A stretch of 64,000 nt of DNA from Paucibacter aquatile (GCF_002885975.1 NZ_POSP01000003.1:3162001-3226000); one strand, 5' to 3'; counted from the stretch's first letter, positions 46,956-56,371 are shown. The notes: generated by a model not told the origin, from the sequence alone. Numbers and translations: made by a program.

Positions 46956-47872
46956 GACAGGCGCTTCACCCCCGCCAGGCTGCAGCCGTAGACGGCGTTG
47001 CGCAGCGCAGCGATGGCCTCGTAGCGGGTGAAGGTCTTGCGCCAGGCCAGCACCACGCGGCGTGTGGGCACCGGCGGCGCAAAGGGCACGAAGCGCAGAT
47101 GCGTGGGCGGCAGCAGGGGCACGCTGAGCGCCGGCACCACGGTCACGCCCATGCCCGAGGCCACCATGTGCTTGATGGTTTCGAGTGAGCTGCCTTCAAA
47201 ACTCTTGCGTATGCCCTCGGCGTCGCTGCTGAAGCGGGCGAACTCGGGGCAGACCTCGAGCACATGGTCGCGGAAGCAATGGCCGGCGCCGAGCAGCAGC
47301 ATGGTTTCGCTCTTGAGCTCCTCGGCCGACACCGACTCGCGCCCGGCGAAGGGGTGGCTGGCCGGCACGGCGATCATGAAGTCTTCGTCGTAGAGCGGCG
47401 CCACGGCCAGGCCAGTGTCCGGGAAGGGCTCGGCCATGATGGCGCAGTCCAGCTCGCCGGTGCGCAGCATCTCCAGCAGCTTGACGGTGAAGTTCTCCTG
47501 CAGCATCAGCGGCATCTGCGGGTACTGCTCGATGACGTTCTTCACCAGCTCGGGCAGCAGATAGGGTGCGATGGTGTAGATCAGGCCCACGCGCAGGGCG
47601 CCGGCCAGGGGGTCTTTGCCGCGCTTGGCGATCTCGTGGATGGCGCTGGCCTGCTCGATCACCGACTGCGCCTGGCGCACGATGTCTTCGCCCAGCGGCG
47701 TCACCTTGATCTCGTTGGCGCCGCGCTCGAAGATGCGCACGTCCAGCTCTTCTTCAAGCTTCTTGATGGCCACGCTGAGCGTGGGTTGGGACACGAAACA
47801 GGCCTCGGCGGCGCGGCCGAAATGGCGTTCGCGGGCCACGGCAACGATGTAGCGCAACTCGGTCAGGGTCAT
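46952..47872 (-). CDS. oxyR: LysR-family peroxide sensor OxyR
   Basis: A 306-residue regulator. The LysR HTH is at the N-terminus (TELRYIVAVARERHFGRAAE). The redox pair is Cys199 and Cys208 in GHCFRDHVLEVC, the same numbering as in E. coli, and they form the disulfide on peroxide exposure. It activates katG, ahpC and dps-type genes. I chose the ATG at 47872, 8 bp after AGGA. The stop overlaps the start of the TPR-GAF kinase. Confidence 0.95.
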   Translation of the reverse strand: MTLTELRYIVAVARERHFGRAAEACFVSQPTLSVAIKKLEEELDVRIFERGANEIKVTPLGEDIVRQAQSVIEQASAIHEIAKRGKDPLAGALRVGLIYTIAPYLLPELVKNVIEQYPQMPLMLQENFTVKLLEMLRTGELDCAIMAEPFPDTGLAVAPLYDEDFMIAVPASHPFAGRESVSAEELKSETMLLLGAGHCFRDHVLEVCPEFARFSSDAEGIRKSFEGSSLETIKHMVASGMGVTVVPALSVPLLPPTHLRFVPFAPPVPTRRVVLAWRKTFTRYEAIAALRNAVYGCSLAGVKRLS

Positions 47873-48028
47873 GCGGCCCATCCTAACTGGAGCGCGGGGC
47901 TTGTGCCCGAGGCCGGCCCGCCATTGGATGGCCCAGCCTAGCGCAAACCCGGATACAGGCGGCTACACTGCGCGCCAATTGGGGCCTGGCTTTGCGGGCT
48001 CCGCCCCCACAGCCCCCGAGGAGCCGCC

Positions 48029-48835
48029 ATGACCGAGCGCAAACCCATGACCTTGCAGCGCCTGCTGGACATGCATGCCAGCGGCGACAAGATCGCCATG
48101 CTGACCTGCTACGACGCCGCTTTCGCCACCTTGCTGGACGAAGCCGGCGTGGACGTGCTGCTGGTCGGCGATTCCCTGGGCAATGTGCTGCAGGGGCAGA
48201 GCAGCACGGTGCCGGTCTCGCTGGACGAGATGGTTTATCACACCCGCTGCGTGGCCCGCGGCCGCAAGAGCGCCTGGGTGATTGGCGATCTGCCTTTCGA
48301 CAGCTACCAGAGCTCGCCCCAGGAAGCCTGGAAGAGCGCGGCCGCCCTGGTCAAGGCCGGCGCCCACATGGTCAAGCTCGAAGGCGGCGGCTGGACGGCG
48401 CCGGTGGTGCGTTTTCTGGTCGAGCGCGGCATCCCGGTTTGCGCCCATCTGGGCCTGACGCCGCAGACCGCCACCATGCTGGGCGGCTACAAGGTGCAGG
48501 GCCGCGAGGAAGCGGCCGCGGCGCTGATGAAGCAGCATGCGCGCGAGCTGGTCGAGGCCGGCGCGCAGATGCTGGTGCTGGAGATGGTGCCCTCGGCCCT
48601 GGCAGCCGAGCTGACCCAGAGCCTGGGCATCCCGGTCATCGGCATCGGTGGCGGTGTGGCCTGCTCGGGCCAGGTGCTCGTGCTGCACGACATGCTGGAT
48701 GTGACCCCGGGCCGCCGCCCGCGTTTCGTCAAGAACTTCATGCAGGGCGCGGCCTCGGTGCAGGACGCGGTGCTGCGCTACGTCGCCGCGGTCAAGGCCC
48801 AGACCTTCCCGCAGGACGATCTGCACGGCTACTGA
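48029..48835 (+). CDS. panB: 3-methyl-2-oxobutanoate hydroxymethyltransferase
   Basis: A 268-residue enzyme of pantothenate synthesis, transferring a hydroxymethyl group from methylene-THF to ketoisovalerate. Blocks: AMLTCYDAAFATLLDEAGVD, LVGDSLGNVLQG, HMVKLEGG and IPVCAHLGLTPQ. GAGGAG (48018-48023) ends 5 bp ahead of the ATG at 48029. It is followed by panC after 31 bp in a panBC operon. Confidence 0.96.
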   Translation: MTERKPMTLQRLLDMHASGDKIAMLTCYDAAFATLLDEAGVDVLLVGDSLGNVLQGQSSTVPVSLDEMVYHTRCVARGRKSAWVIGDLPFDSYQSSPQEAWKSAAALVKAGAHMVKLEGGGWTAPVVRFLVERGIPVCAHLGLTPQTATMLGGYKVQGREEAAAALMKQHARELVEAGAQMLVLEMVPSALAAELTQSLGIPVIGIGGGVACSGQVLVLHDMLDVTPGRRPRFVKNFMQGAASVQDAVLRYVAAVKAQTFPQDDLHGY

Positions 48836-48866
48836 AGCCGACCCTTTCTTTTCTCTCCCGAACCCC

Positions 48867-49700
48867 ATGCAAGTGATCCACACCATCGCCGAGTTGCGCC
48901 AGGTCCTGGCTGCGCAGCCGCGCCGCGCCTTCGTGCCCACCATGGGCAATCTGCACGACGGGCATCTCGATCTGGTGCGCCAGGGCCGTGCGGCCGTGGG
49001 CCCCGATGCCCTGGTGGTGGCCAGCATCTTCGTCAACCGCCTGCAGTTCGCGCCGCACGAGGACTTTGACCGTTACCCCCGCACCCTGGCGCGCGATGCC
49101 GAGCTGCTGCAGGGCGCCGGCTGCGACCTCGTCTTCGCGCCCGATGAGCGCGAGCTTTACCCCGAGCCGCAGGGCTACAAGGTCCACCCGCCGGCCGAGC
49201 TGGCCGACATCCTGGAAGGCCATTTCCGCCCGGGCTTTTTCATCGGCGTCTGCACCGTGGTGGCCAAGCTTTTCAACATCGTCCAGCCCAGCCTGGCCCT
49301 GTTCGGCAAGAAGGACTACCAGCAGCTGATGGTGCTGCGCCGCATGGTGGCGCAGATGGCGCTGCCGATCGAGATCCGCGCCGGCGAGACCACGCGCAGC
49401 GCCGAGGGCCTGGCCCTGTCTTCCCGCAACGGCTACCTCAGCGAGGCCGAGAAGACCGAGGCCCTGCGCTTGAGCCGCACCCTGCGCGAGCTGATCGCCC
49501 GCTGGCAGGCTGGCGCGCGTGACCTGGCTGCGCTGGAAGCCGAAGCCCTGCAAAGCCTGCGAGATGCCGGCTGGCAGCCCGACTACCTGACCCTGCGCTG
49601 CCAGCATGACCTCAGCCCCGCCCGCGAGGGCCAGGCCCTGGTCGCCCTGGGCGCGGCCAAGTTGGGCACGACCCGGCTGATCGACAACCTCGAGCTTTGA
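48867..49700 (+). CDS. panC: Pantothenate synthetase
   Basis: A 277-residue enzyme that joins pantoate and beta-alanine using ATP. Motifs: FVPTMGNLHDGHLDLVR with the HxGH-type ATP site (here HDGH), FVNRLQFAPHEDFDRYPRT, GKKDYQQLMVLRRMV and LSSRNGYLS. It is the second gene of the panBC operon, which ends with a strong terminator. Confidence 0.96.
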   Translation: MQVIHTIAELRQVLAAQPRRAFVPTMGNLHDGHLDLVRQGRAAVGPDALVVASIFVNRLQFAPHEDFDRYPRTLARDAELLQGAGCDLVFAPDERELYPEPQGYKVHPPAELADILEGHFRPGFFIGVCTVVAKLFNIVQPSLALFGKKDYQQLMVLRRMVAQMALPIEIRAGETTRSAEGLALSSRNGYLSEAEKTEALRLSRTLRELIARWQAGARDLAALEAEALQSLRDAGWQPDYLTLRCQHDLSPAREGQALVALGAAKLGTTRLIDNLEL

Positions 49701-49731
49701 CGGCCGCGCCAGGCGCAAGCCCGACCATCGA

Positions 49732-49768
49732 CCGAGGTCGCCCGTGCTCCGGGCTCCTCGGTTTTTTT
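49732..49768 (+). terminator. Rho-independent terminator after panC
   Basis: CCGAGG (49732-49737) pairs with CCTCGG (49756-49761), with an inner GCCCG / CGGGC pairing, followed by seven T residues. It sits 32 bp after the panC stop. Confidence 0.9.
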
Positions 49769-49960
49769 GTGAGTGCGAAGAGTGGGATAATTTCCCACTA
49801 CTGTTCGCAGGTCGCCCGTTTTCGGCTTTTTGCGCCGCAGCGGCGTGGATACTGCGAGCGCTTCGAGGCAGTCCCTTTTGTTTTTCTCTCCCCCTCTCTC
49901 TTCTCTCCCCCTTTCAGCTTTCTGTTTTGAATTGAACCCAAGCACGCAAGCGAGCCCCTG
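49769..49960 (+). promoter_or_regulatory. Intergenic region ahead of cyclophilin lipoprotein genes
   Basis: A TGGGATAAT-like -10 (about 49791-49799) is followed by a C/T-rich stretch (49876-49925). This probably holds the promoter of the downstream cyclophilin pair. No operator or ORF was seen. Confidence 0.4.
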
Positions 49961-50674
49961 ATGAACACCTCCCTGTCTTCCTCCACGACTCTGATGTCTG
50001 CCAAATCGGCCCTGACGGCCGCCAGCCTGGGCCTGATGGCTCTCTTGACCGCCTGTGGCGGTGGTTCTGACGGTGGCGATACGCCCGCGCCCAAGCCGAA
50101 ACCGAACCCGGTCACCACCCCGCCGACCACCACCTGCAGCGCCGCCGGTATCGCCGCCTCCAAGGCCAGCACCGCTGCCGCCACCGTCTGCATGCTGACC
50201 AGCAAGGGCGAGATCGTGGTCGAGTTGGAAACCGTCAAGGCGCCCATCACCACCGCCAACTTCCTGGCCTATGTGAAGAGCGGCTTCTACAAGGACACCA
50301 TCTTCCACCGCGTGGTGCCGGGTTTTGTGGCGCAGGGCGGCGGCTTCGTCTCCGGCGGCGCGGCCAAGGCCGGCGCGCTGGCGCCCATCGCTCTGGAGAA
50401 CCAGAACGGCCTGTCCAATCTGAAATACACCATCGCCATGGCCCGCACCAGCGCGGTCGATTCGGCCACCAGCCAGTTCTACTTCAACACCGTGGACAAC
50501 AAGAGTCTGGACTACAGCTCCACCGTGGCCGGCAAGAACGGCTATGCCGTGTTCGGCCGCATCATTTCGGGCAAGGAGACCGTGGACGCCATCAATGCCG
50601 AGCCCCAGCTCTACACCGGCGCCGACATGACGGCGACCGAAGTGCTGCTTTACTGGGCCACACAGCTCAAATGA
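49961..50674 (+). CDS. Lipoprotein peptidyl-prolyl isomerase (cyclophilin type), copy 1
   Basis: A 237-residue exported cyclophilin. The signal ends in the lipobox LMALLTAC (Cys32), then a Gly run and a Pro/Lys linker (PAPKPKPNPVTTPP). From about 75 a cyclophilin domain has FHRVVPGF with the catalytic Arg, QGGG, IAMAR and SATSQFYFN. It should catalyse prolyl isomerisation in periplasmic or outer-membrane protein folding. The next gene is a paralogue. The two may form an operon. Confidence 0.88.
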   Translation: MNTSLSSSTTLMSAKSALTAASLGLMALLTACGGGSDGGDTPAPKPKPNPVTTPPTTTCSAAGIAASKASTAAATVCMLTSKGEIVVELETVKAPITTANFLAYVKSGFYKDTIFHRVVPGFVAQGGGFVSGGAAKAGALAPIALENQNGLSNLKYTIAMARTSAVDSATSQFYFNTVDNKSLDYSSTVAGKNGYAVFGRIISGKETVDAINAEPQLYTGADMTATEVLLYWATQLK

Positions 50675-50771
50675 GCTGACTTTCACCCGCAAGGGTAAGC
50701 AGTTGTCAGCGCCGTCGGCGGCGCTGCGACCGAGCGCGTTGAGCAGGCACCTTGTTCAGGAGTCTTGCCTC

Positions 50772-51461
50772 ATGCGCTCTTTTGTTTTGCGCCTGGCCGC
50801 CGTGGCCACCCTGGTGACCTTGACCGCCTGCGGTGGCGGTGGCGGCGATGGCGACCACTACCGCCCGGACCCGATCCCCGTGCCGGTGCCCAATCCCAAT
50901 CCGCGCCCCAATACCAACAGCTGCAGCAACGAGGGCCTGTCCAAATCGGCCCAAAGCCGCTACGCCACCGTCTGCATGCTGACCAGCAGCGGCGAGATCG
51001 TCTTCGAGCTCTACACCGAGTACGCGCCGGCCACCGTGGCCAATTTCCTGCGCTATGTGGCCGATGGCCACTTCAACAACACCTTGTTCCACCGCGTTGA
51101 GCGCGATTTCGTGATCCAGGGCGGCGGCTACACCAGCGGCATGTACGAGCGCCGCGCGACCTATGGGCCGGTGCCGCTGGAAAGCAACAACACCCTGGCC
51201 AATCTGCCCGGCACCCTGGCCATGGCGCGGCGCAGCGAGCCCAACAGCGCCACCAACCAGTTCTTCATCAATGTGAAAGACAATCCGGGCAATGACTACA
51301 AGAGCCCGACCCAACCTGGTTACGCCGTGTTCGGACGGGTCATTTCCGGCATGGCCACGGTGGAGGCCATCAATGCCGTGCCCACCTACTACTACGCCGA
51401 TGCCGATGTCTCGCGGCCGCGCCAGGAAGTGCTGATCTATTGGGTGCAAAGACTGCAATAA
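50772..51461 (+). CDS. Lipoprotein peptidyl-prolyl isomerase (cyclophilin type), copy 2
   Basis: A 229-residue paralogue of the preceding gene. The lipobox is LVTLTAC (Cys20), with a Gly run and a PNPNPRPNT linker, then a cyclophilin domain with FHRVERDFVIQGGG, LAMARRSE and SATNQFFIN. AGGAG lies 10 bp ahead of the ATG at 50772. An earlier start would bury the signal peptide. The two copies differ mainly in linker and surface loops. Gene duplication is the likely origin. Confidence 0.88.
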   Translation: MRSFVLRLAAVATLVTLTACGGGGGDGDHYRPDPIPVPVPNPNPRPNTNSCSNEGLSKSAQSRYATVCMLTSSGEIVFELYTEYAPATVANFLRYVADGHFNNTLFHRVERDFVIQGGGYTSGMYERRATYGPVPLESNNTLANLPGTLAMARRSEPNSATNQFFINVKDNPGNDYKSPTQPGYAVFGRVISGMATVEAINAVPTYYYADADVSRPRQEVLIYWVQRLQ

Positions 51462-51496
51462 GCCCCTCGCAGCCCGCGGCCCTGAGCCTGGCGCGC

Positions 51497-52549
51497 ATGC
51501 GCCTGCAATGGAGCCGCGCTGAGCTGGCCGCCCTGCTGCGACGCTGGGCGGCTTTTCTCGCGGTGGTGGCCGCCGTGCTGGGCAGTTTCATCAGCACCCT
51601 GATCGGCTGGCCGGCCTTGCCCCTGTTCTGGGCCATGCAGGCCGACACACCGCCCACCCTGGCCCTGGCCGCGCTGCTGGGCCATGCCCTGCCCGGCTTG
51701 CTGCTGGCCTGGGGCTTGCGCGAGGCCTTGCTGCCGGCCCGTTGGATTCCGTTTGAGCGAGCGCTGCCGCTGCGGCGCACGGACATCTGGCGGGCCGATC
51801 TGGGCGTGCTGGCCTTGGCCCTGCTGCCCTGGGCCCTGCTCAACCTCATTTCTTTCGCCGCATGGCGAGCGGCCCGCCCGGCCTGGATGCAGGGCTTGTG
51901 GCTGCAGGCCTTGTTGGGCTTTGCCTTCTCCCTGCTGCTCTCGGCCGGGGGGGCGCTGGCCCTGATGCAGTGGCGCCGCCGCTCCGGCCGTCCGGCCCGG
52001 CGGGCAGCGGCGGCGGGCAAGGCCACGGGCCGCCAGACCGTCTCGACCTGGACCGCCTTGCTCTGGCTGCCGCTGTGGCGCGGCCCGGCGCGGCCGGTGC
52101 TGCATGGCTTGCTGGCTGCGCTGCTGGCTTTGCTGCTCTGCCTCGCCGCGGCCTGGCATTTCCCGGTTCATGCAGCCTGGGCGCTGGCCTTCTCCACTTT
52201 GCTGACCCAGGGCTTCTGCGCCCGGCTGCAGGCCCAGGCGCGGCAGTGCTACGCGCCGCTGCAGGCGGCCAGCGCCATGCTGCCTGTGTCACCCCAGGCC
52301 TGGTCGCTGCGCCTCTATGCCCTGGCCTTGCTGCCGGCGCTGCTGGCCTGGCTCAGCTGGGTGCTGCTGCTGGCGCAGGGCCCCTGGTCGCTGGGGCCGC
52401 GCGCCACGCCTGCTTTCTTTGTCGCCGCCCTTGCCGCGCCCGCCTTGGCGCTCTGGCGCCCCGAAAGCCTGAGCCCCGAGGCGCGCGCCGGCCGTTGGCT
52501 GCTCAGTTGGGGCATCTGGGTTGCCCTGGCCAGTGAAGTCATTGTCTGA
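51497..52549 (+). CDS. ABC-transporter membrane subunit of unknown class
   Basis: A 350-residue protein with about seven to eight hydrophobic segments and a basic Arg-rich cytoplasmic loop (QWRRRSGRPARRAAAAG). It directly precedes an ATPase gene (4-bp gap), so the two form an ABC exporter-like pair. I recognise no named family. I chose the ATG at 51497, although an upstream TTG frame overlaps the cyclophilin gene and no clear ribosome site favours either. Confidence 0.72.
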   Translation: MRLQWSRAELAALLRRWAAFLAVVAAVLGSFISTLIGWPALPLFWAMQADTPPTLALAALLGHALPGLLLAWGLREALLPARWIPFERALPLRRTDIWRADLGVLALALLPWALLNLISFAAWRAARPAWMQGLWLQALLGFAFSLLLSAGGALALMQWRRRSGRPARRAAAAGKATGRQTVSTWTALLWLPLWRGPARPVLHGLLAALLALLLCLAAAWHFPVHAAWALAFSTLLTQGFCARLQAQARQCYAPLQAASAMLPVSPQAWSLRLYALALLPALLAWLSWVLLLAQGPWSLGPRATPAFFVAALAAPALALWRPESLSPEARAGRWLLSWGIWVALASEVIV

Positions 52550-52553
52550 AACC

Positions 52554-53198
52554 ATGCCCGACGCTCCTCATCCCACCGATTTCCGCCTGCAGGTCCGCGC
52601 CCTGAGCTTTGCCTACCCCGGCCAGACGCGGCGCGTGGTCGACCTCTGGAGCCAGGACTTCGGCCCCGGCCTGGTCTGGCTGCGCGGCGCCAATGGCACG
52701 GGCAAATCCACCCGCCTCAAGCTGCTGGCCGGCGCGCTGGCGCCGCAGTACGGCAGCGCCGAGCTGCAGGGTTGCGATCTCTTGCGGCAGCCCTTGGATT
52801 ACCGGCGCCAGGTCGCCTTTGTCGGCGCCGAGCCGCCGCCGTTTGAGCATCTGAGCCCGAGCGAGTACTTCGGCTTTCTGAGTGGCTTGTATCCGCGCGC
52901 CGCCGTGGCGGACTGGCAGCAGCACATCGAGGGTTTCGGCCTGCAGCCCTTTCTGGGCCAGCCGCTGCGCAGCCTGTCCACCGGCACGCAGCACAAGGCC
53001 GCGCTGGCGGCGGCCCTGGCGCTGAACACGCCCTTGCTGCTGCTGGATGAGCCGCTCAACGCGCTCGATGCCGCCTCGCTGGCGCATCTGCGCCAGGCCT
53101 TGGCCCGGGCCGCCGAGGCCCGCGACCGCCTGCTGCTGCTGGTCAGCCACGAGGAACTGGGTGTGGCGCCGAGCGCCTGCGTCGAACTCTCAGCCTGA
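52554..53198 (+). CDS. ABC-transporter ATP-binding subunit
   Basis: A 214-residue ATPase. Walker A is GANGTGKST, the signature motif is LSTGTQHKAALA (in place of LSGGQ), Walker B is LLLLDEP and the H-loop is SHEE. It is very short for an ABC protein, like CcmA-type single domains. It starts 4 bp after the membrane gene. A CcmA/ABC-2-like export role is likely. Confidence 0.88.
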   Translation: MPDAPHPTDFRLQVRALSFAYPGQTRRVVDLWSQDFGPGLVWLRGANGTGKSTRLKLLAGALAPQYGSAELQGCDLLRQPLDYRRQVAFVGAEPPPFEHLSPSEYFGFLSGLYPRAAVADWQQHIEGFGLQPFLGQPLRSLSTGTQHKAALAAALALNTPLLLLDEPLNALDAASLAHLRQALARAAEARDRLLLLVSHEELGVAPSACVELSA

Positions 53199-53281
53199 GG
53201 GCTTGATCTGGGACAAGGCCGGAGCGGCGGGCGCTGGCTAGACTGCCGCGCCCCCGCCTTCCGCCCCGACCGAGCCCCGCC

Positions 53282-54661
53282 ATGACGACGCCACCTCTTG
53301 CCGCCCCCGAACTGCTGCTGCCCGCGGGCGACCTGGAGCGCATGCGCGCGGCCTTTGATTTCGGCGCCGATGCCGTCTACGCGGGCCAGCCGCGCTACTC
53401 CCTGCGCGCGCGCAACAACGATTTCAAGCTCGAGAACCTGCAGATCGGCATTGCCGAGGCGCATGCGCGCGGCAAGAAGTTCCTGGTTGCCAGCAACATC
53501 CTGCCGCACAACGGCAAGCTCAAGAACTACCTCGCCGATATGGCGCCCGTGGTGGCGATGAAGCCCGATGCGCTGATCATGGCCGACCCCGGCCTGATCA
53601 TGATGGTGCGCGAGAGCTGGCCCGAGCTGCCCATCCACCTCTCCGTGCAGGCCAATACGGTCAACTACGCGGGCGTGAAGTTCTGGCAGAAGCAGGGATT
53701 GAAGCGTGTCATCCTCTCGCGCGAGCTGAGCCTGGACGAAGTGACGCAGATCCGCCAGGAATGCCCGGACATGGAGCTCGAGGTCTTCGTCCACGGCGCC
53801 CTGTGCATCGCCTACTCGGGCCGCTGCCTCTTGTCGGGTTACTTCAACCACCGCGACGCCAACCAGGGCACCTGCACCAATGCCTGCCGCTGGGATTACC
53901 AATTAGGCGCCGCCTTCGAGGACGAGGCCGGCCAGGCGCAGCCGATTCAGTTCGACTTCCACAAGGCCGTGCAGCAGGCCGATCAAGATTTCGCCGCGGC
54001 CGGTGGCACGGCTCGCCATCCGCTGGCCGATCGCACCTATTTGATCGAAGAATCGCAGCGGCCCGGCGAGCTGATGCCCATCCAGGAGGATGAGCATGGC
54101 ACCTACATCATGAACTCCAAGGACCTGCGCGCGGTCGAGCATGTGCAGCGCCTGGTCGAGATCGGCGTCGACTCGCTCAAGATCGAGGGCCGCACCAAGA
54201 GCCGCTACTACGTCTCGCGCGCCGCCCAGGTCTACCGCCGCGCCATCGACGACGCCGTGGCCGGCCGGTCTTTCGACCCGACGCTGCTGGGCGAGCTGGA
54301 TGGCCTGTCCAACCGCGGCTACACCAGCGGCTTCTACCAGCGCCACCGCAGTCAGGACTTGCAGAACTACCTCGATGGCCACTCCAAGGCCCGGCGCAGC
54401 CAGTTCGTCGGCGAGGTGGGGCCGGTGGCGGCCGATGGTTGGGCGGCGATCGAGGTGAAGAACCGTTTTGCCGTCGGCGACCGGCTGGAGATCATCCACC
54501 CCAGCGGCAACCGCGAGATCACCGTGCAGGCCCTGCGCGGCCGCGAGGGCGAGCCGGTGCAGGCGGCGGCCGGCAATGGCGTGCAGGTCAGCCTGCAGCT
54601 GCCGCCCGAGCTTCAGGGCGCCTTGATCGCGCGCTTGCTGGAGCCGGGCGAGTTTGCCTAA
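53282..54661 (+). CDS. trhP: U32-family tRNA hydroxylation protein TrhP/YegQ
   Basis: A 459-residue protein of the U32 peptidase family (PELLLPAGDLERMRAAFDFG). Cys-rich blocks are CIAYSGRCLLSGYF and GTCTNACRWDY, followed by SLKIEGRTKSRYYV. In E. coli this relative is needed with TrhO for 5-hydroxyuridine at tRNA position 34. The size and the Cys motifs fit. It stands alone. Confidence 0.9.
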   Translation: MTTPPLAAPELLLPAGDLERMRAAFDFGADAVYAGQPRYSLRARNNDFKLENLQIGIAEAHARGKKFLVASNILPHNGKLKNYLADMAPVVAMKPDALIMADPGLIMMVRESWPELPIHLSVQANTVNYAGVKFWQKQGLKRVILSRELSLDEVTQIRQECPDMELEVFVHGALCIAYSGRCLLSGYFNHRDANQGTCTNACRWDYQLGAAFEDEAGQAQPIQFDFHKAVQQADQDFAAAGGTARHPLADRTYLIEESQRPGELMPIQEDEHGTYIMNSKDLRAVEHVQRLVEIGVDSLKIEGRTKSRYYVSRAAQVYRRAIDDAVAGRSFDPTLLGELDGLSNRGYTSGFYQRHRSQDLQNYLDGHSKARRSQFVGEVGPVAADGWAAIEVKNRFAVGDRLEIIHPSGNREITVQALRGREGEPVQAAAGNGVQVSLQLPPELQGALIARLLEPGEFA

Positions 54662-54664
54662 TTC

Positions 54665-56371
54665 CTAGCGTCCCACAGCGTGCAGCTGCGCGCCGTTGAT
54701 GCTGTAGACCAAGCCATCGGGCCCGGCCACGGTGGGCGTGTAGGCCTGGCCGATGCCAGCGTTGAGCTTGACGCTTTCGCTGAAGCGGTTGTTAACGAAG
54801 TCCCAGCGGTAGAGCACACCGTCCTCGTTGTTGACCAGGGCCGATTGGCCTTTGACATCGATCACCGCGGTGTTGACGCACCACTCGCGCACGCCGCCGG
54901 GCGTGTCGGCATCGGCGGTGGGGCCGACGATGGTCAGCACCTCCTTCATCACCGTGACGCTTGCATTGATCGGGTCGGTCTGGCTGGCTTGCGGGTCCAG
55001 CACCGCCATTTTGTTCTGGCCGTCGCCGCTGCCGATGCCGTAGTAGTTGTTGTACTTGACCAGCAGCAGATAGCTGGAGGCGCCGGCGTAGCTGGGCACG
55101 GCGCCGGCCGGCACGATGGAGGGCGTGTCATCCCAGCCGAAGGAGCCGGGGGTCTTGAGCTGGCTCAGATCGGCGTTGAAGTGCAAGAGCCAGCCGCGGC
55201 CGTTGTGATCGGTGCGGGTGTTCTCCAGTACGCCGTAGAAGACATCGCCATCAGGGCCCACGGTGGGCGAGGCGGTGGCGCTGTCGCTGAGGCGGGCCGG
55301 CAGATCGGTGGCCGGGTTGATCAAGCGCTGCTTGGCCTTGAGCGTCAGGGTGCTGGCGTCCAGGGCCAGCAGGTAGCCAGTCTGCATGCTGGAGATGGCC
55401 GGGTCGCTGTTCACGGCGATGTAGAGCGTCTTCTCGTCCAGCGACAGGGCCGGCGCCGCGTTCATGGCGGTCTGGAACATGGCCGCATCGCCGCTGAGCT
55501 CGGCGGCTGATTTCCAAAGCGCCTGGCCATCAGCCGCCATGCGCACGATGCCGCCCTTCAGACCACCCGGCGCGCCGGCCTTGGTGGTGAAGCCGAAGAA
55601 GACCGTGCCCTGGCCGTCCAGGGTCAAGGGGGTGTTGATGCGCAGCTTGTCGCGGTAGCTGGCGCTGTCGGCCTCAAACGAGGCGTTGCCGTAGAAGGCC
55701 AGGGTTTGGACCGTGCCGCTGGCGCTGTCCACGCCATCGCGGATCAGCAGCCGGCCGCCGGCCGCCGGGGCGAACAAGCGGCCTTTGATGTCCAGGCCGA
55801 TGTTCCAGGACGGCGTCCAGCTGCTGGCCGGCAGCAGGTAGTCGCTTTTCAGGGTCCATAGCAGGCTGCCGTCGCTGGCTTTGCGTGCCTGCACCTCGAA
55901 ATCGCCGGCGCTCGTGGTCTTGACCGGCACCAGCACCGTGTTGCCGCCCGAAATCACCGGCGTGCCGTAGTGGATCAGCAGAAAACCACCGGCGCGGTAG
56001 GGCGGGGCCAGGTCCACCGGCGTGCTCCAGACGATGCGCTGCAGGGGCTGGGTGGCGATCCGCGTCTGCGCCTGGTGCTGGGCATTGCCGCCATAGCTGG
56101 CCCAGAAGGGCGCGCTGCCTGGGCTGGGGGCTGGGGGTGTGGGCGCAGGCGGGGTGGGGGCCGGTGGCGTGGGTGCAGGCGGAGTGGGTGCCGGAGGTGC
56201 GGGCGTGGGGCTGGGCGGCGGCACCGGTGCTTCGCCACCCCCACCGCCGCCACCGCAGGCCTGCAGCAGGCCAGCCAGGCTGGCGCCGAGCAGGATCTGG
56301 CGCCGCTGCGGGCGAGGGCAGGGGGCGGGCTCGACCAGGGGCTGGCGGTCGTTCGGCGTGCGGTCGGTCAT
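54665..56371 (-). CDS. PQQ-like beta-propeller lipoprotein
   Basis: A 568-residue exported protein. An Arg pair and hydrophobic stretch (RRQILLGASLAGLLQAC) end in a lipobox with Cys39. A Gly run and a repeated APTPPAPTPPAPTPP linker follow. The rest is a PQQ-like propeller (KASDGSLLWTLKSDYLLP, LALDASTLTL, PTVGPDGDVFYGV). It probably binds or scaffolds at the outer membrane, though a role in electron transfer is possible. It is divergent from the di-heme peroxidase gene, sharing about 170 bp of upstream region. Confidence 0.87.
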   Translation of the reverse strand: MTDRTPNDRQPLVEPAPCPRPQRRQILLGASLAGLLQACGGGGGGGEAPVPPPSPTPAPPAPTPPAPTPPAPTPPAPTPPAPSPGSAPFWASYGGNAQHQAQTRIATQPLQRIVWSTPVDLAPPYRAGGFLLIHYGTPVISGGNTVLVPVKTTSAGDFEVQARKASDGSLLWTLKSDYLLPASSWTPSWNIGLDIKGRLFAPAAGGRLLIRDGVDSASGTVQTLAFYGNASFEADSASYRDKLRINTPLTLDGQGTVFFGFTTKAGAPGGLKGGIVRMAADGQALWKSAAELSGDAAMFQTAMNAAPALSLDEKTLYIAVNSDPAISSMQTGYLLALDASTLTLKAKQRLINPATDLPARLSDSATASPTVGPDGDVFYGVLENTRTDHNGRGWLLHFNADLSQLKTPGSFGWDDTPSIVPAGAVPSYAGASSYLLLVKYNNYYGIGSGDGQNKMAVLDPQASQTDPINASVTVMKEVLTIVGPTADADTPGGVREWCVNTAVIDVKGQSALVNNEDGVLYRWDFVNNRFSESVKLNAGIGQAYTPTVAGPDGLVYSINGAQLHAVGR

